Below are positions 41,076 through 48,040 of a stretch of 64,000 nucleotides of DNA, in pieces (positions within the stretch are counted from its first letter, which is position 1; each line of letters opens with the position of its first letter). The stretch is taken from positions 62,001 through 126,000 of the forward strand of contig JAEYMI010000038.1 of the NCBI GenBank assembly GCA_023461275.1, in the 5' to 3' direction. The translations under genes were made by a program, and so were the position numbers. This DNA comes from Actinomycetes bacterium (GTDB lineage: Bacteria > Actinomycetota > Actinomycetes > Mycobacteriales > Mycobacteriaceae). Under the pieces are notes generated by a model. The model was not told where the DNA came from. It saw only the letters and a list, made by a program, of their open reading frames with translations, and ran no database searches.

Positions 41076-43073
41076 GTGGAGGAAATCCTTGACCCGTTGG
41101 CTCTATTTATGGGTCCAGCCGACGGCCGTGGGGCCATTCTCATATCGACGGGCACACGTCCGAATTACGCGACGGCATATCCGAATACCGACGCTGGGCG
41201 CGAGCAAATGGCCCACGCCGCCGCCGAAGCGAGCACGACGAATGTCTTTCTGTCCTCCGTGGTGTGGGATCAGTCGGTGCTGGACGCGGGCGATGGGCTG
41301 ACGCTGAGCAATGCCACACCGGCCCAGTGGTTCCCGTGCCTGTGGGCCGACATCGACAGGCCCCAGGACCTGGACAAGGATCGTCGCCGCGTGCTCGAAC
41401 AACGCGCCCACATCCGGGTCCGGTCGGGCACCCCGGGCCGCTACCACCTTCGGCTACCGCTGGCCGACCCTATCCGCGACCGGGCTGAGTTCGCGCGCCT
41501 GAACCTGTGGCTGGCCGACGCGCTGGGCGGGGTTGACCGCGACAAGTCGCACCCGGCCATGTGGCTGACAACGCCAGGGACGAAGAGGTTCAAAGACGAT
41601 TACCCCCGTGGGCGCTCGATCAGCGTTGTCAGCCAGGACGCCGCCGACCCGTGGACCGTCGATGAACTGACCGCCCTCTTCGCTTCCTGGGGCGTGCCGG
41701 AACCCCGACTGGCGGTCACCGTGGACCCCGACGACATCGACGCTGAACCGATCGCTGAGGACGCCCTTCCGGGTGCCGTACGCGCCTTCATCCGGGGTCA
41801 CGACGGCTGGAACAGCGGTGCCCGACACACCGACCACTACAAGTTCGTAGGCGAGATGTACAAGGCCCACACCCGGGGCCGGATGACGGAGGGCCAGGCG
41901 CTGTTCGCGTCCCTGAACTACTTCGGCCCGGTGATGGAGAAGGTAGCCGACGAACGTGGCGGTGACGCGGCATGGATCGCTCAGGACTTCGCCCGCTGCT
42001 GGGCCAAGCACGAGCGCGACAAGCGAAGGGACACAACGACATTGATTGAGTACGCCGACGATTCGCCCATCATGGAGGACGACGACGATCCGCTGAACCT
42101 TCGTGGCCAGTTCGTCGGTGGTGGCGCATTCGTCCACGGGGCACAGGGCAAGGTCCCGGCTCTGTGGGGCCACGACGGGGATCAGGTCCTCTGGTCACCG
42201 AACGAAGGTCTGATGATCACCAGCCCGACCGGTGTGGGCAAGACGACGCTTGCCGGTCTGCTGGTGGAAGCCCGAACTGGGTTCAGCGACAACGTGATTG
42301 GACTCCCGGTGAAGGCTGGCAACCGCCGAACCCTGTACTTGGCGATGGACCGACCGGCACAGATTGCCCGAGCGTTGCACCGGCAGATGTCACGGCACCC
42401 CCAGGCAGACGTGGACGAGCGGATGGCTGTCTGGCAGGGTCCGCCGCCCGGGGTCTTCGCTGACGATCACCAGCTACTTCTGAAGATGGCCCGCGCCGCC
42501 GACGCCGACACGGTGGTGGTCGACTCGCTCAAAGACGCGGTGATCGCACTACGCGACGACGTGGTGGCCGGTGCCTGGAACCGCAACGTCCAGGAGTGCA
42601 ACACGGCGGGCGTTGAAGTCCTGATCCTGCACCATCAGCGGAAGACGGCGGGCGGGGCCGACTCACCGAAGCCGAAGGCGATCAGCGATGTCTACGGCTC
42701 GCACTTCTACACCGCTGGCCTGGGAAGCGTGCTCTTGCTGTGGCGCGCTGGGACGAAGCTGGAAGTGACTCAACTGAAGGGGCCTTCGGGCCTGTGCGAC
42801 GCCATCGAACTCGTCACCGACAACATCGCGGGAACCCTGGTCGCACCACCGAGCCGCGACGCGAAGCTGAGGTACTTCAGCCAGCCCCACACCGTCAAGG
42901 AGTACGCCCGCTGGCTGGTTGGCCGCGACGAAGTGACGCCGCGTGAGGTGGAATCCGCCCGACGTGAAGTCCTGTCGATGTTGGACAACGAAGACCTGTT
43001 CAAGTCCGCACCGCCGACCGGCGTGAAGCCCCGGGGCGCTCGACCGGACTACTACGAACGGATGGGCGGATGA
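41076..43073 (+). CDS. Primase-helicase (AEP-like domain plus RecA-like ATPase)
   Basis: A 665-residue replication protein beginning with GTG after AGAAAGTGGAAG. The N-terminal third resembles archaeo-eukaryotic primase/RepB-like domains: FPCLWADIDRPQDL holds the acidic metal pair, followed by RSGTPGRYHLRLPL with the His and DKSHPAMWLTTPGTKR. The C-terminal half is a RecA/AAA_25 ATPase with Walker A MITSPTGVGKTTLAGLLVEA and Walker B ADTVVVDSLKDAVIAL, followed by VEVLILHHQRKTAGG. Such proteins drive replication of phiRv1-type elements, satellites and some plasmids. Repeats resembling iterons lie immediately downstream. The primase assignment rests on motif pattern only. Confidence 0.82.
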   Translation: MEEILDPLALFMGPADGRGAILISTGTRPNYATAYPNTDAGREQMAHAAAEASTTNVFLSSVVWDQSVLDAGDGLTLSNATPAQWFPCLWADIDRPQDLDKDRRRVLEQRAHIRVRSGTPGRYHLRLPLADPIRDRAEFARLNLWLADALGGVDRDKSHPAMWLTTPGTKRFKDDYPRGRSISVVSQDAADPWTVDELTALFASWGVPEPRLAVTVDPDDIDAEPIAEDALPGAVRAFIRGHDGWNSGARHTDHYKFVGEMYKAHTRGRMTEGQALFASLNYFGPVMEKVADERGGDAAWIAQDFARCWAKHERDKRRDTTTLIEYADDSPIMEDDDDPLNLRGQFVGGGAFVHGAQGKVPALWGHDGDQVLWSPNEGLMITSPTGVGKTTLAGLLVEARTGFSDNVIGLPVKAGNRRTLYLAMDRPAQIARALHRQMSRHPQADVDERMAVWQGPPPGVFADDHQLLLKMARAADADTVVVDSLKDAVIALRDDVVAGAWNRNVQECNTAGVEVLILHHQRKTAGGADSPKPKAISDVYGSHFYTAGLGSVLLLWRAGTKLEVTQLKGPSGLCDAIELVTDNIAGTLVAPPSRDAKLRYFSQPHTVKEYARWLVGRDEVTPREVESARREVLSMLDNEDLFKSAPPTGVKPRGARPDYYERMGG

Positions 43074-43084
43074 GCGGTCAATCA

Positions 43085-43246
43085 ATCACACGCGGATCAC
43101 ACGCGCCATCTATCACGAACTATTACACGGTGAATCACGGACACGTCCGCAAGCCGCTGTTCTCCCTGGTAGACGAATCACACGGACTCATACACGGTAG
43201 CCCGATGGCGAATAATCACGAACGTCGCCCCGTATATAGGTATACG
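43085..43246. repeat. Iteron-like repeats, candidate replication origin of the element
   Basis: Within about 140 bases after the primase-helicase gene, ATCACACG occurs three times (43085, 43096, 43177), ATCACGAAC twice (43112, 43215), and variants TTACACGG, ATCACGGAC and ATACACGG once each (43123, 43134, 43190). An AT-rich inverted repeat CGTATA-TAGG-TATACG follows at 43231-43246. An 81-codon frame (43070-43315) crosses this region but is dominated by the repeats, so I do not call it as a gene. Confidence 0.6.
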
Positions 43247-43325
43247 GCGTGTGTGAAAAGAAAAGCTTCCGGTCACGGTGGCCGGATCAACACGGGCGCG
43301 AAGCCCGAGAAATGAGGATGAAGTT

Positions 43326-43526
43326 ATGAGCAACCAGGCCAATGACTGGGGCGATGTCGATAGTCGCTTCATCGGTGTGGAGCCCGACGCGCTGAGTCAG
43401 GACGGTAACGCCGACGACGGCTCCGATCGTGCGGTGGCGAAGTTCCCGCTGGGCCAGGGATCGGTGGTTATCGACAACGACCGCGACGGGCTGACCGCGT
43501 TTGTGACCGCCCGGATCGAGGAGTGA
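43326..43526 (+). CDS. Small acidic protein of the element
   Basis: A 66-residue protein starting MSNQANDWGDVDSRFIGVEPDALSQDG, with GAGGATGAA in front of the ATG as ribosome site. It is Asp-rich and has no recognised domain. It lies between the putative origin and the structural genes. Function unknown. Confidence 0.6.
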   Translation: MSNQANDWGDVDSRFIGVEPDALSQDGNADDGSDRAVAKFPLGQGSVVIDNDRDGLTAFVTARIEE

Positions 43527-43530
43527 TGTC

Positions 43531-43788
43531 GTGGCGAACGGACGACGCGGTACGCGTGGCGGTAGCCGAGGTTCTGGCAGTACTGGCCCTAGCCCTGCCG
43601 ATATGCCTGGCGTTCGGCCTGGTGTGGTCGTGACCGACGAACCGCTAGGTGAAGGCGGGGTTCGGGCACTGAAGGCAGAGCGGGCAAGGAGCGCGCGGCT
43701 ACGGGCACAGTTGGTCAGCGCACGGCGGGAACTACTACGGGTAGCGGCCACGATGACGGAACAGGAAGAAGGGAAGAGCAATGGCTAA
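43531..43788 (+). CDS. Small basic coiled-coil protein of the element
   Basis: An 85-residue protein with a Gly/Arg-rich N-terminus and a helical C-terminal half (VRALKAERARSARLRAQLVSARRELLRVAATMTEQEE) likely to form a coiled coil. It starts with GTG right after the previous stop and its end overlaps the scaffold-like gene by eight bases. A scaffold-accessory or DNA-binding role is possible; nothing firmer can be said. Confidence 0.55.
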   Translation: MANGRRGTRGGSRGSGSTGPSPADMPGVRPGVVVTDEPLGEGGVRALKAERARSARLRAQLVSARRELLRVAATMTEQEEGKSNG

Positions 43789-44257
43789 CAACAACTCTGA
43801 CGAACTGTCGGGTGTGAATGCGGGGACTGACCAGGGTCAGGCAGGCACAGGCGAACAGAGCGACGACACGGCGGGCCGTGGCGGTCGCGAAGCGCGGTAC
43901 CGCGTCGAACGCAACGAAGCACGGGCACAGGTGGAGAAGCTGTCTGGTGTGGTTGAAGGGCTACAGAAGCAAATCATCACGGGCTTGTGTGAGGCCGAAG
44001 GCGTCAAGCCCGACGCGGTGTTCGCCACGCTGGGCGATGACGGTATCGCTGGATTGCTCGACGATGACGGGGCAGTAGACGCCGACAAGGTAGGCGCGGC
44101 TGTCGGTGTGGCCCGTGATCGGTTCGGGATCGTGGATGGTCCACGTCGCCCGCTGCCTGACCGGACACAGGGTCAGAACGTCGATGGGATCGGTGACGGC
44201 GGGGATGGCGACGGCGAACGGTGGCGCGGTGCGTTCGCGCCCCGTATGCAGGAGTGA
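43781..44257 (+). CDS. Phage scaffolding-like protein
   Basis: A 158-residue acidic protein. A low-complexity N-terminus is followed by a predicted coiled coil (YRVERNEARAQVEKLSGVVEGLQKQIITGLCE, about residues 45-75) and an acidic middle with EGVKPDAVFATLGDDGIAGLLDDDGAVDADKVGAAVGVARDRFGI, which is typical of actinophage scaffold proteins, then a Gly/Asp-rich tail. It precedes the capsid gene, the usual place for a scaffold. A hairpin AGGGGG-ATA-CCCCCT at 44265-44279 follows. Confidence 0.65.
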   Translation: MANNNSDELSGVNAGTDQGQAGTGEQSDDTAGRGGREARYRVERNEARAQVEKLSGVVEGLQKQIITGLCEAEGVKPDAVFATLGDDGIAGLLDDDGAVDADKVGAAVGVARDRFGIVDGPRRPLPDRTQGQNVDGIGDGGDGDGERWRGAFAPRMQE

Positions 44258-44659
44258 TGCACCCAGGGGGATACCCCCTTGCGAGGTGTTTCGCGCCCCC
44301 GGTAGGCATTACCGCTCCCTATTTTTACGGCTGCGGGAGATTTCAGCGCATACGCGAGGGAATGCCTTACTCGGGCTCATAATTGAATAAAGGGAATTGC
44401 TCGCCGCGGTTATATGGCGGGCATTTCCTGAGTTGAGAATAGTTCTGGTATTGTTGTCTTATCCCGTCAGTGGCGGGTGTGGAAGAGCTGGACGCGATTC
44501 CACCTGATGCTCATTAATTCGTTTGCTTACGTGGCGGCTATTGGCTTGCCTGCCTCGTTGTCCTTTGCGAATTGATTGCAGCTCGGTGGGGTCGCGTTCT
44601 TTTCGTTTCCCCACACACCAGGTAGGTGCAGACCTGGCCAACTACTGAATGAGGAAACA
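44258..44659. promoter_or_regulatory. Non-coding leader in front of the capsid gene
   Basis: About 400 bases with no convincing gene. It contains a hairpin AGGGGG-ATA-CCCCCT (44265-44279), a long-range pair AGGCATT (44304-44310)/AATGCCT (44361-44367), and a hairpin CCAGGT (44618-44623)/ACCTGG (44632-44637) ending 14 bases before the capsid ribosome site. It is more AT-rich than its surroundings. It probably holds a terminator, a promoter and a structured 5' leader for the abundant capsid mRNA. Confidence 0.5.
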
Positions 44660-45502
44660 ATGGCTACCGCAACAACCAACAACACCGCGAAGGCATGGCA
44701 CCCCGATGTCGAGACCTTCGCGCCGACCGACATCGTTCCCGACGCGCTGATCGTGCAGGCGTCCACGAAGGCCGCGACCGTGGAGGGCGATGAAATTGCC
44801 GTGAGAGTGGCCTACGTGGCCGACGATGACGCCCAGGTGACCGCTGAGGGGGCTGAAATCCCCGAATCTGATCCGGCCCTGTCCGAAGCCCTGGCCTACA
44901 CCAGCAAGGTGACCCAGCTTGTCCGGGTATCCCGTGAGCAGTTCGAGCAGAACGGCACCGCCGACCAGCTGGCCAACAGCGTCAAGCGCGCCATCACCAA
45001 GAAGGCCGATCAACTCTTCGTGTCCCAGGTGGCCCCGACTTCGCCCGCCGTCGCCCCGGTGGCCGGTCTGGTCAACATCGCTGGTGTGGTCATCGGTGAT
45101 CCCGTCGTTGACTCGCTGGACGCGCTTATAGACCTGGCGGCCGAACTACAGGCCAACGGTGCCGCACCGTCGCACCTGGTCCTGGACCCCATCGGCTGGG
45201 CCGCGCTCCGCAAGCTCAAGACCGCTGCGAACAGCAACGCCAGCCTGATCGGTGCAGGCGTGACCGACGCCGCCGCACTGTTGCTGTCGATCCCGGTCCT
45301 GGTCAGTGCAGCGGTTCCCGCGTCGTCGGGTCTGGTCATCGACTCCGCCGAAGTCATCAGCGCGTACGGCGAAATCCAGGTGGCCACCAGCACTGACGCC
45401 TACTTCAACTCCGATTCGATCGCCATCCGTGCGACCTGGCGTGTGGGCCACGTAGTCCCGCGTGCCAACCGGATCGGCAAGTTCACGATTGGCGAGGAGT
45501 GA
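44660..45502 (+). CDS. Major capsid protein (HK97 fold)
   Basis: A 280-residue protein with the pattern of small HK97-fold actinophage capsid proteins. Typical features are WHPDVETFAPTDIVPDALIVQASTKAATVEGDEIAVRVAYVADDDAQVTAEGAEIPESDPALSEALAYTSKVTQLVRVSREQFEQ (E-loop and spine region), the A-domain segment ADLAAELQANGAAPSHLVLDPIGWAALRKLK, and the C-terminal DSIAIRATWRVGHVVPRANRIGKFTIGEE. The start at MATATTNN has GAGGAAAC in front. No protease or delta domain is fused, consistent with a separate scaffold. Presence of a capsid gene means the element can specify at least the shell of its own particle. Confidence 0.85.
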   Translation: MATATTNNTAKAWHPDVETFAPTDIVPDALIVQASTKAATVEGDEIAVRVAYVADDDAQVTAEGAEIPESDPALSEALAYTSKVTQLVRVSREQFEQNGTADQLANSVKRAITKKADQLFVSQVAPTSPAVAPVAGLVNIAGVVIGDPVVDSLDALIDLAAELQANGAAPSHLVLDPIGWAALRKLKTAANSNASLIGAGVTDAAALLLSIPVLVSAAVPASSGLVIDSAEVISAYGEIQVATSTDAYFNSDSIAIRATWRVGHVVPRANRIGKFTIGEE

Positions 45503-45506
45503 CACG

Positions 45507-45650
45507 ATGGCGCACTTTGAAGGCAAGATCACGCCCCAGGGTCGGACCGCGAACGCTGAGTTCGGTGTCCGCTGGACGAAGAAGCACTACACCAAGCTGG
45601 CCGGGGGCAAGATCGGCCCCCTCGGTAGCAAACGCCGCCGTCGCCGCTGA
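45507..45650 (+). CDS. Small basic protein after the capsid gene
   Basis: A 47-residue protein, MAHFEGKITPQGRTANAEFG... ending GSKRRRRR, with GAGGAG upstream of the ATG and starting within five bases of the capsid stop. The strongly basic C-terminus suggests nucleic-acid contact, perhaps as a capsid-associated or minor structural protein. No family is recognised. Confidence 0.65.
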   Translation: MAHFEGKITPQGRTANAEFGVRWTKKHYTKLAGGKIGPLGSKRRRRR

Positions 45651-45725
45651 TTGACCTGGCCCCGGGCACATACAACCCTCCGTGTGTGCCCGGGGCCCTC
45701 CTTCATTGAAAGGCATTGAGCACCA

Positions 45726-46202
45726 ATGACTTCAGCACTACCCACACCACCGATCCAGTTCAGTGACCTGAGTCCATTCGATGACGACCTGACCGAAGAC
45801 CAGGCCACCCCGATGATCCGATCCGCCTGGGCACGTGCCATCAGCGTGGCCCCCTGCCTGGGCACCGGATACCCCAGCCTGACGCCGGTCCAACAGGAAA
45901 TCATCCGCGACGTGTTGCGCGGTGCCGTACTCCGCTGGGCTGAACGCGGCTCTGGCGCTGTGTCACAGCGGACAGCCGGTGACTACGCCGAAACCCTGAA
46001 AGGCAGTAGCGGAGGACTGTTCCAGCCCCAGGAAATCCGCGACCTGACCGACATCTGTGCCGAGCACAAGCGACGCCCCCGGGCGACCACCATTCTGACG
46101 GGTGACAACCGGGGTCCAGGCGTACCGGAGGTCCACCCGTTCCTTCTGGGCGAAGACGCCGACTACATGGGCAACCCGCTACACGGCGGGTCGGACTGGT
46201 GA
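45726..46202 (+). CDS. Head-tail connector-like protein
   Basis: A 158-residue protein in the place and size class of phage head-tail adaptors. The N-terminal helical region FDDDLTEDQATPMIRSAWARAISVAPCL is followed by VQQEIIRDVLRGAVLRWAERGSGAVSQRTAGDYAETL, a helical pattern common in actinophage connector proteins of the gp6/gp15 type. It overlaps the next gene by four bases. Assignment is from position and pattern; no strong signature motif exists. Confidence 0.7.
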   Translation: MTSALPTPPIQFSDLSPFDDDLTEDQATPMIRSAWARAISVAPCLGTGYPSLTPVQQEIIRDVLRGAVLRWAERGSGAVSQRTAGDYAETLKGSSGGLFQPQEIRDLTDICAEHKRRPRATTILTGDNRGPGVPEVHPFLLGEDADYMGNPLHGGSDW

Positions 46203-46546
46203 AGGCTCGAATCCCCGTCCAGCACTTGCCATTCCTCGACGGCGGCGAAGACGACTACGGGAACACCATCGAGCAATGGGGCGACCCCATCAACCGGCTG
46301 TGCTTCGGGTTCAACTTCCCCGACAGCGTGGAGCCGCTGGCCGAAGGCCACAACCGGCTGGTGGTCGATCGCGTCATGTTGGCTCCCCGGTCGTGGGTCG
46401 ATCAGGTCGGTAGCCGGGACCGCTTCCGTCTGCCCGACGAGCCAGACACCACGTACGAAGTCCAGGGCGTGCCCGGCTCAGGGAAGTACAACCCGCTGGG
46501 CTGGCACCCCGGTGGTGTGGTCCTACTTCAGCGGGTGGACGGATGA
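46199..46546 (+). CDS. Head closure (stopper)-like protein
   Basis: A 115-residue beta-rich protein starting with GTG that overlaps the connector gene stop. The segment FRLPDEPDTTYEVQGVPGSGKYNPLGWHPGGVVLLQRVDG matches the C-terminal pattern of actinophage head-tail stopper proteins. It overlaps the next gene by four bases. Confidence 0.7.
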   Translation: MKARIPVQHLPFLDGGEDDYGNTIEQWGDPINRLCFGFNFPDSVEPLAEGHNRLVVDRVMLAPRSWVDQVGSRDRFRLPDEPDTTYEVQGVPGSGKYNPLGWHPGGVVLLQRVDG

Positions 46547-46938
46547 AGCCCACGCCGCCCGCGCTGCTGACGATGATGAAAGTCATTGGCTCGCAACTAG
46601 ATACGTCTTCGCTGCCCGTACACGACGACGTGCCGACACGGAGGCCGGCGGAGTTCATCCAGGTGTCACTGACCGGGGGCACCGAAGACCGGACCGGCGT
46701 CCTGGCCACACCGACCTTCGCCATCGCGGTCTACGCGCTCGATCAGGGACGGGCCGAAATGCTGGCCGGTCTGGTTCTCGCGCTGGTGAAGTCCAGCCAG
46801 TACCGCGTCGTGGGCCAGGTCCAGGTTCGCGCCTGGCAGACCACCGCGCTTCCGGCACCGTCACCTGACCCCCGTGTGGCCGACCGCCGCCGCTGGACAT
46901 TCACCGGATCACTGGGGATGAGCAATGTTCGACACTGA
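46543..46938 (+). CDS. Tail terminator-like protein
   Basis: A 131-residue protein with EFIQVSLTGGTEDRTGVLATPTFAIAVYALDQGRAEMLAGLVLALVKSSQ and a C-terminal RRWTFTGSLGMSN, the alpha/beta pattern of phage tail terminator/completion proteins. It is the last of three overlapping morphogenesis genes. No major tail protein, tape measure or other tail gene follows, so such a protein would have to dock onto helper-phage tails. Confidence 0.65.
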   Translation: MKPTPPALLTMMKVIGSQLDTSSLPVHDDVPTRRPAEFIQVSLTGGTEDRTGVLATPTFAIAVYALDQGRAEMLAGLVLALVKSSQYRVVGQVQVRAWQTTALPAPSPDPRVADRRRWTFTGSLGMSNVRH

Positions 46939-46949
46939 AGGAACCACCG

Positions 46950-47240
46950 ATGACCGTTGCCGAAGTCGCCGCCATGCTGGGCACCACACCCCGGGTCGTA
47001 CGCCGCCGCCTTCGTGACGCGGGGATCAGGCCGGGGGCCGGTGGGTACGTCCTGGCTCAGTGCGACGTGGACGCGATAACCGGGTCCGTCGTGGTCGCTG
47101 ACCCCTGCCGGTTGCCTGACGACCCAGGAATGCCGCTGAGTGCACTGGGCGACCCTGCCATGCGCGAAGCGTTCACCATGCTTCGGTTCCAGCGCGAACA
47201 CCGGCTGATGGACCTGGTGTCACGGACGAGGGTTCGCTAG
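46950..47240 (+). CDS. HTH protein of the element
   Basis: A 96-residue protein. The N-terminus MTVAEVAAMLGTTPRVVRRRLRDAGIRPGAGGYVLAQCDVDAI is a MerR/excisionase-like HTH, and the C-terminal half is helical with REAFTMLRFQREHRLMDLV. It may regulate the structural operon or take part in recombination or packaging. It could also be the missing small-terminase-like DNA-binding protein, but the size and fold make that speculative. Confidence 0.65.
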   Translation: MTVAEVAAMLGTTPRVVRRRLRDAGIRPGAGGYVLAQCDVDAITGSVVVADPCRLPDDPGMPLSALGDPAMREAFTMLRFQREHRLMDLVSRTRVR

Positions 47241-47271
47241 GACGGCTAGACTCAGTGCCACAGTTCGCGTT

Positions 47272-47532
47272 GTGGGGAAGCAGCGTGGTGAACACGAAGG
47301 TGCCATCGTGCTGCCCTACGTCCTCATTCCCCTCACAATCGCCATCCCGCTACTGACTAAGGTCGCTGTCGCCGCATGGATCACCCGACCCGGTTCCCGG
47401 CGTGACGCCGACGAGTTCCTTCGGGTCTTCAACAACATGCGAGTGGTGACCTGGCCGTGGCCCCGGCGCGAATCAGTCGCCCAGGATGTCGCGCATGACC
47501 CGATCGAGGCGGACAGCGACTTCAGGCGGTAG
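47272..47532 (+). CDS. Small membrane protein of the element
   Basis: An 86-residue reading frame with one strong hydrophobic segment (LPYVLIPLTIAIPLLTKVAVAAWI) and a charged C-terminus. GTG at 47272 or at 47308 may be the start. It overlaps the 3' end of the opposite-strand gene by 60 bases. A holin or superinfection function is possible in principle, but nothing supports it beyond the membrane segment. Confidence 0.45.
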   Translation: MGKQRGEHEGAIVLPYVLIPLTIAIPLLTKVAVAAWITRPGSRRDADEFLRVFNNMRVVTWPWPRRESVAQDVAHDPIEADSDFRR

Positions 47533-47709
47533 TTCGTCAACGGCGGTAACCGCCAACTCAGCTTGTGCCAGCGCGTTGATGGCGTTCCCGATGTGCTGGG
47601 TCCGCTCGAACTCGGCGTCGGTCGTCAGGTCGTCGTCCACTACGCAATGGTGACACCCGACGTGCCCAGCTCGCCGGAGTTCGGACAGGGTGTCGGACCC
47701 GTTCGTCAT
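47473..47709 (-). CDS. Small CHHC-containing protein, opposite strand
   Basis: A 78-residue protein, MTNGSDTLSELRRAGHVGCHHCVVDDDLTTDAEFERTQHIG..., whose C-terminus ELPPEVAVRLDRVMRDILGD looks like a real helical domain. It is the only minus-strand gene I call in the element and is divergent from the beta-flower gene with nine bases between the start codons. As the lone oppositely oriented gene it is a candidate immunity or cargo function. No family is recognised. A longer upstream start would overlap the beta-flower gene. Confidence 0.5.
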   Translation of the reverse strand: MTNGSDTLSELRRAGHVGCHHCVVDDDLTTDAEFERTQHIGNAINALAQAELAVTAVDELPPEVAVRLDRVMRDILGD

Positions 47710-47718
47710 ACTCGTTAC

Positions 47719-48015
47719 ATGACGGATTATCTGTACCGCGCTGACGGTCGTCCCGCTGGTTTCATCAGGGGCCGGTTCATTCACGACATGCGGGGTCGAG
47801 CAATCGGCCAGATCAACAATGCCAGTCACGTTCATCGGCTCAGCGGCCAGTATGTGGGCGAGTTATACGAGCAGCAGGTGGTGGATAAGCGCACGGGCAA
47901 CCTTGGCAACATCGGGAACCCGGGGAACCCCGGTAATCCTGGAAGCCCCGGCAACCCAGGCAACCGTGGTCGTCGCGCGTGTCCCTACCGAGACGTCTTC
48001 GACAAGTTGCTGTAG
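47719..48015 (+). CDS. 4-fold beta flower-like protein with collagen-like tail
   Basis: A 98-residue protein. Residues 1-60 contain repeating strands with a Gly-x-x-(I/V) pattern: YLYRADGRPAGFIRGRFI, HDMRGRAIGQI, HRLSGQYVGELY, QQVVDKRTG. This resembles the small 4-fold beta-flower proteins seen in actinobacteria and their phages. Next is a run of Gly-X-Y triplets (about residues 62-86, mostly GNP) and a basic end. It ends at the terminal arm of attR, the usual place for cargo genes. The start at 47719 was chosen because upstream in-frame codons overlap the divergent gene. Role unknown. Confidence 0.65.
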   Translation: MTDYLYRADGRPAGFIRGRFIHDMRGRAIGQINNASHVHRLSGQYVGELYEQQVVDKRTGNLGNIGNPGNPGNPGSPGNPGNRGRRACPYRDVFDKLL

Positions 48016-48040
48016 GGGTGTAAACCGCGATCTTCGCGTA
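48014..48040. other. attR: right junction of the integrated element
   Basis: The phage arm begins AGGGGTGTAA (48014-48023) and ends CGCG followed by the shared TA (48039-48040). To the right, pilin coding sequence resumes. Joined to the left arm at TA, the two 27-base arms form a 52-base near-palindrome, the predicted attP. Confidence 0.85.

Larger units (their letters stand above)
38880..48040. mobile_element. 9.16-kb integrated phage-like element (phiRv1-like satellite) with a Bxb1-type serine integrase
   Basis: The element spans from the TA at 38880 to the TA at 48039, a unit of 9,159 bases. All but one of its called genes point the same way: serine integrase, HTH/excisionase-like, primase-helicase, two small acidic/basic proteins, scaffold-like, major capsid protein, small basic protein, head-tail connector, head closure, tail terminator-like, HTH-like, membrane protein, one minus-strand gene, and a beta-flower-like protein. 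I see no terminase, portal, maturation protease, tail, lysis or obvious repressor gene. M. tuberculosis phiRv1 is of closely similar size and also pairs a serine integrase with primase and capsid genes. Host sequence resumes exactly in frame at 48039. Confidence 0.9.

Noticed and set aside
43070..43315. An 81-codon frame starting in an ATGA overlap with the primase-helicase gene
   Set aside because: Its sequence is dominated by the iteron-like repeats and shows no protein pattern; I prefer an origin. It remains possible that the repeats lie inside a small gene.
38880..48040. A tyrosine-integrase/tRNA-type attachment site
   Set aside because: The integrase is a serine recombinase, no tRNA gene borders the element, and the shared core is only TA.
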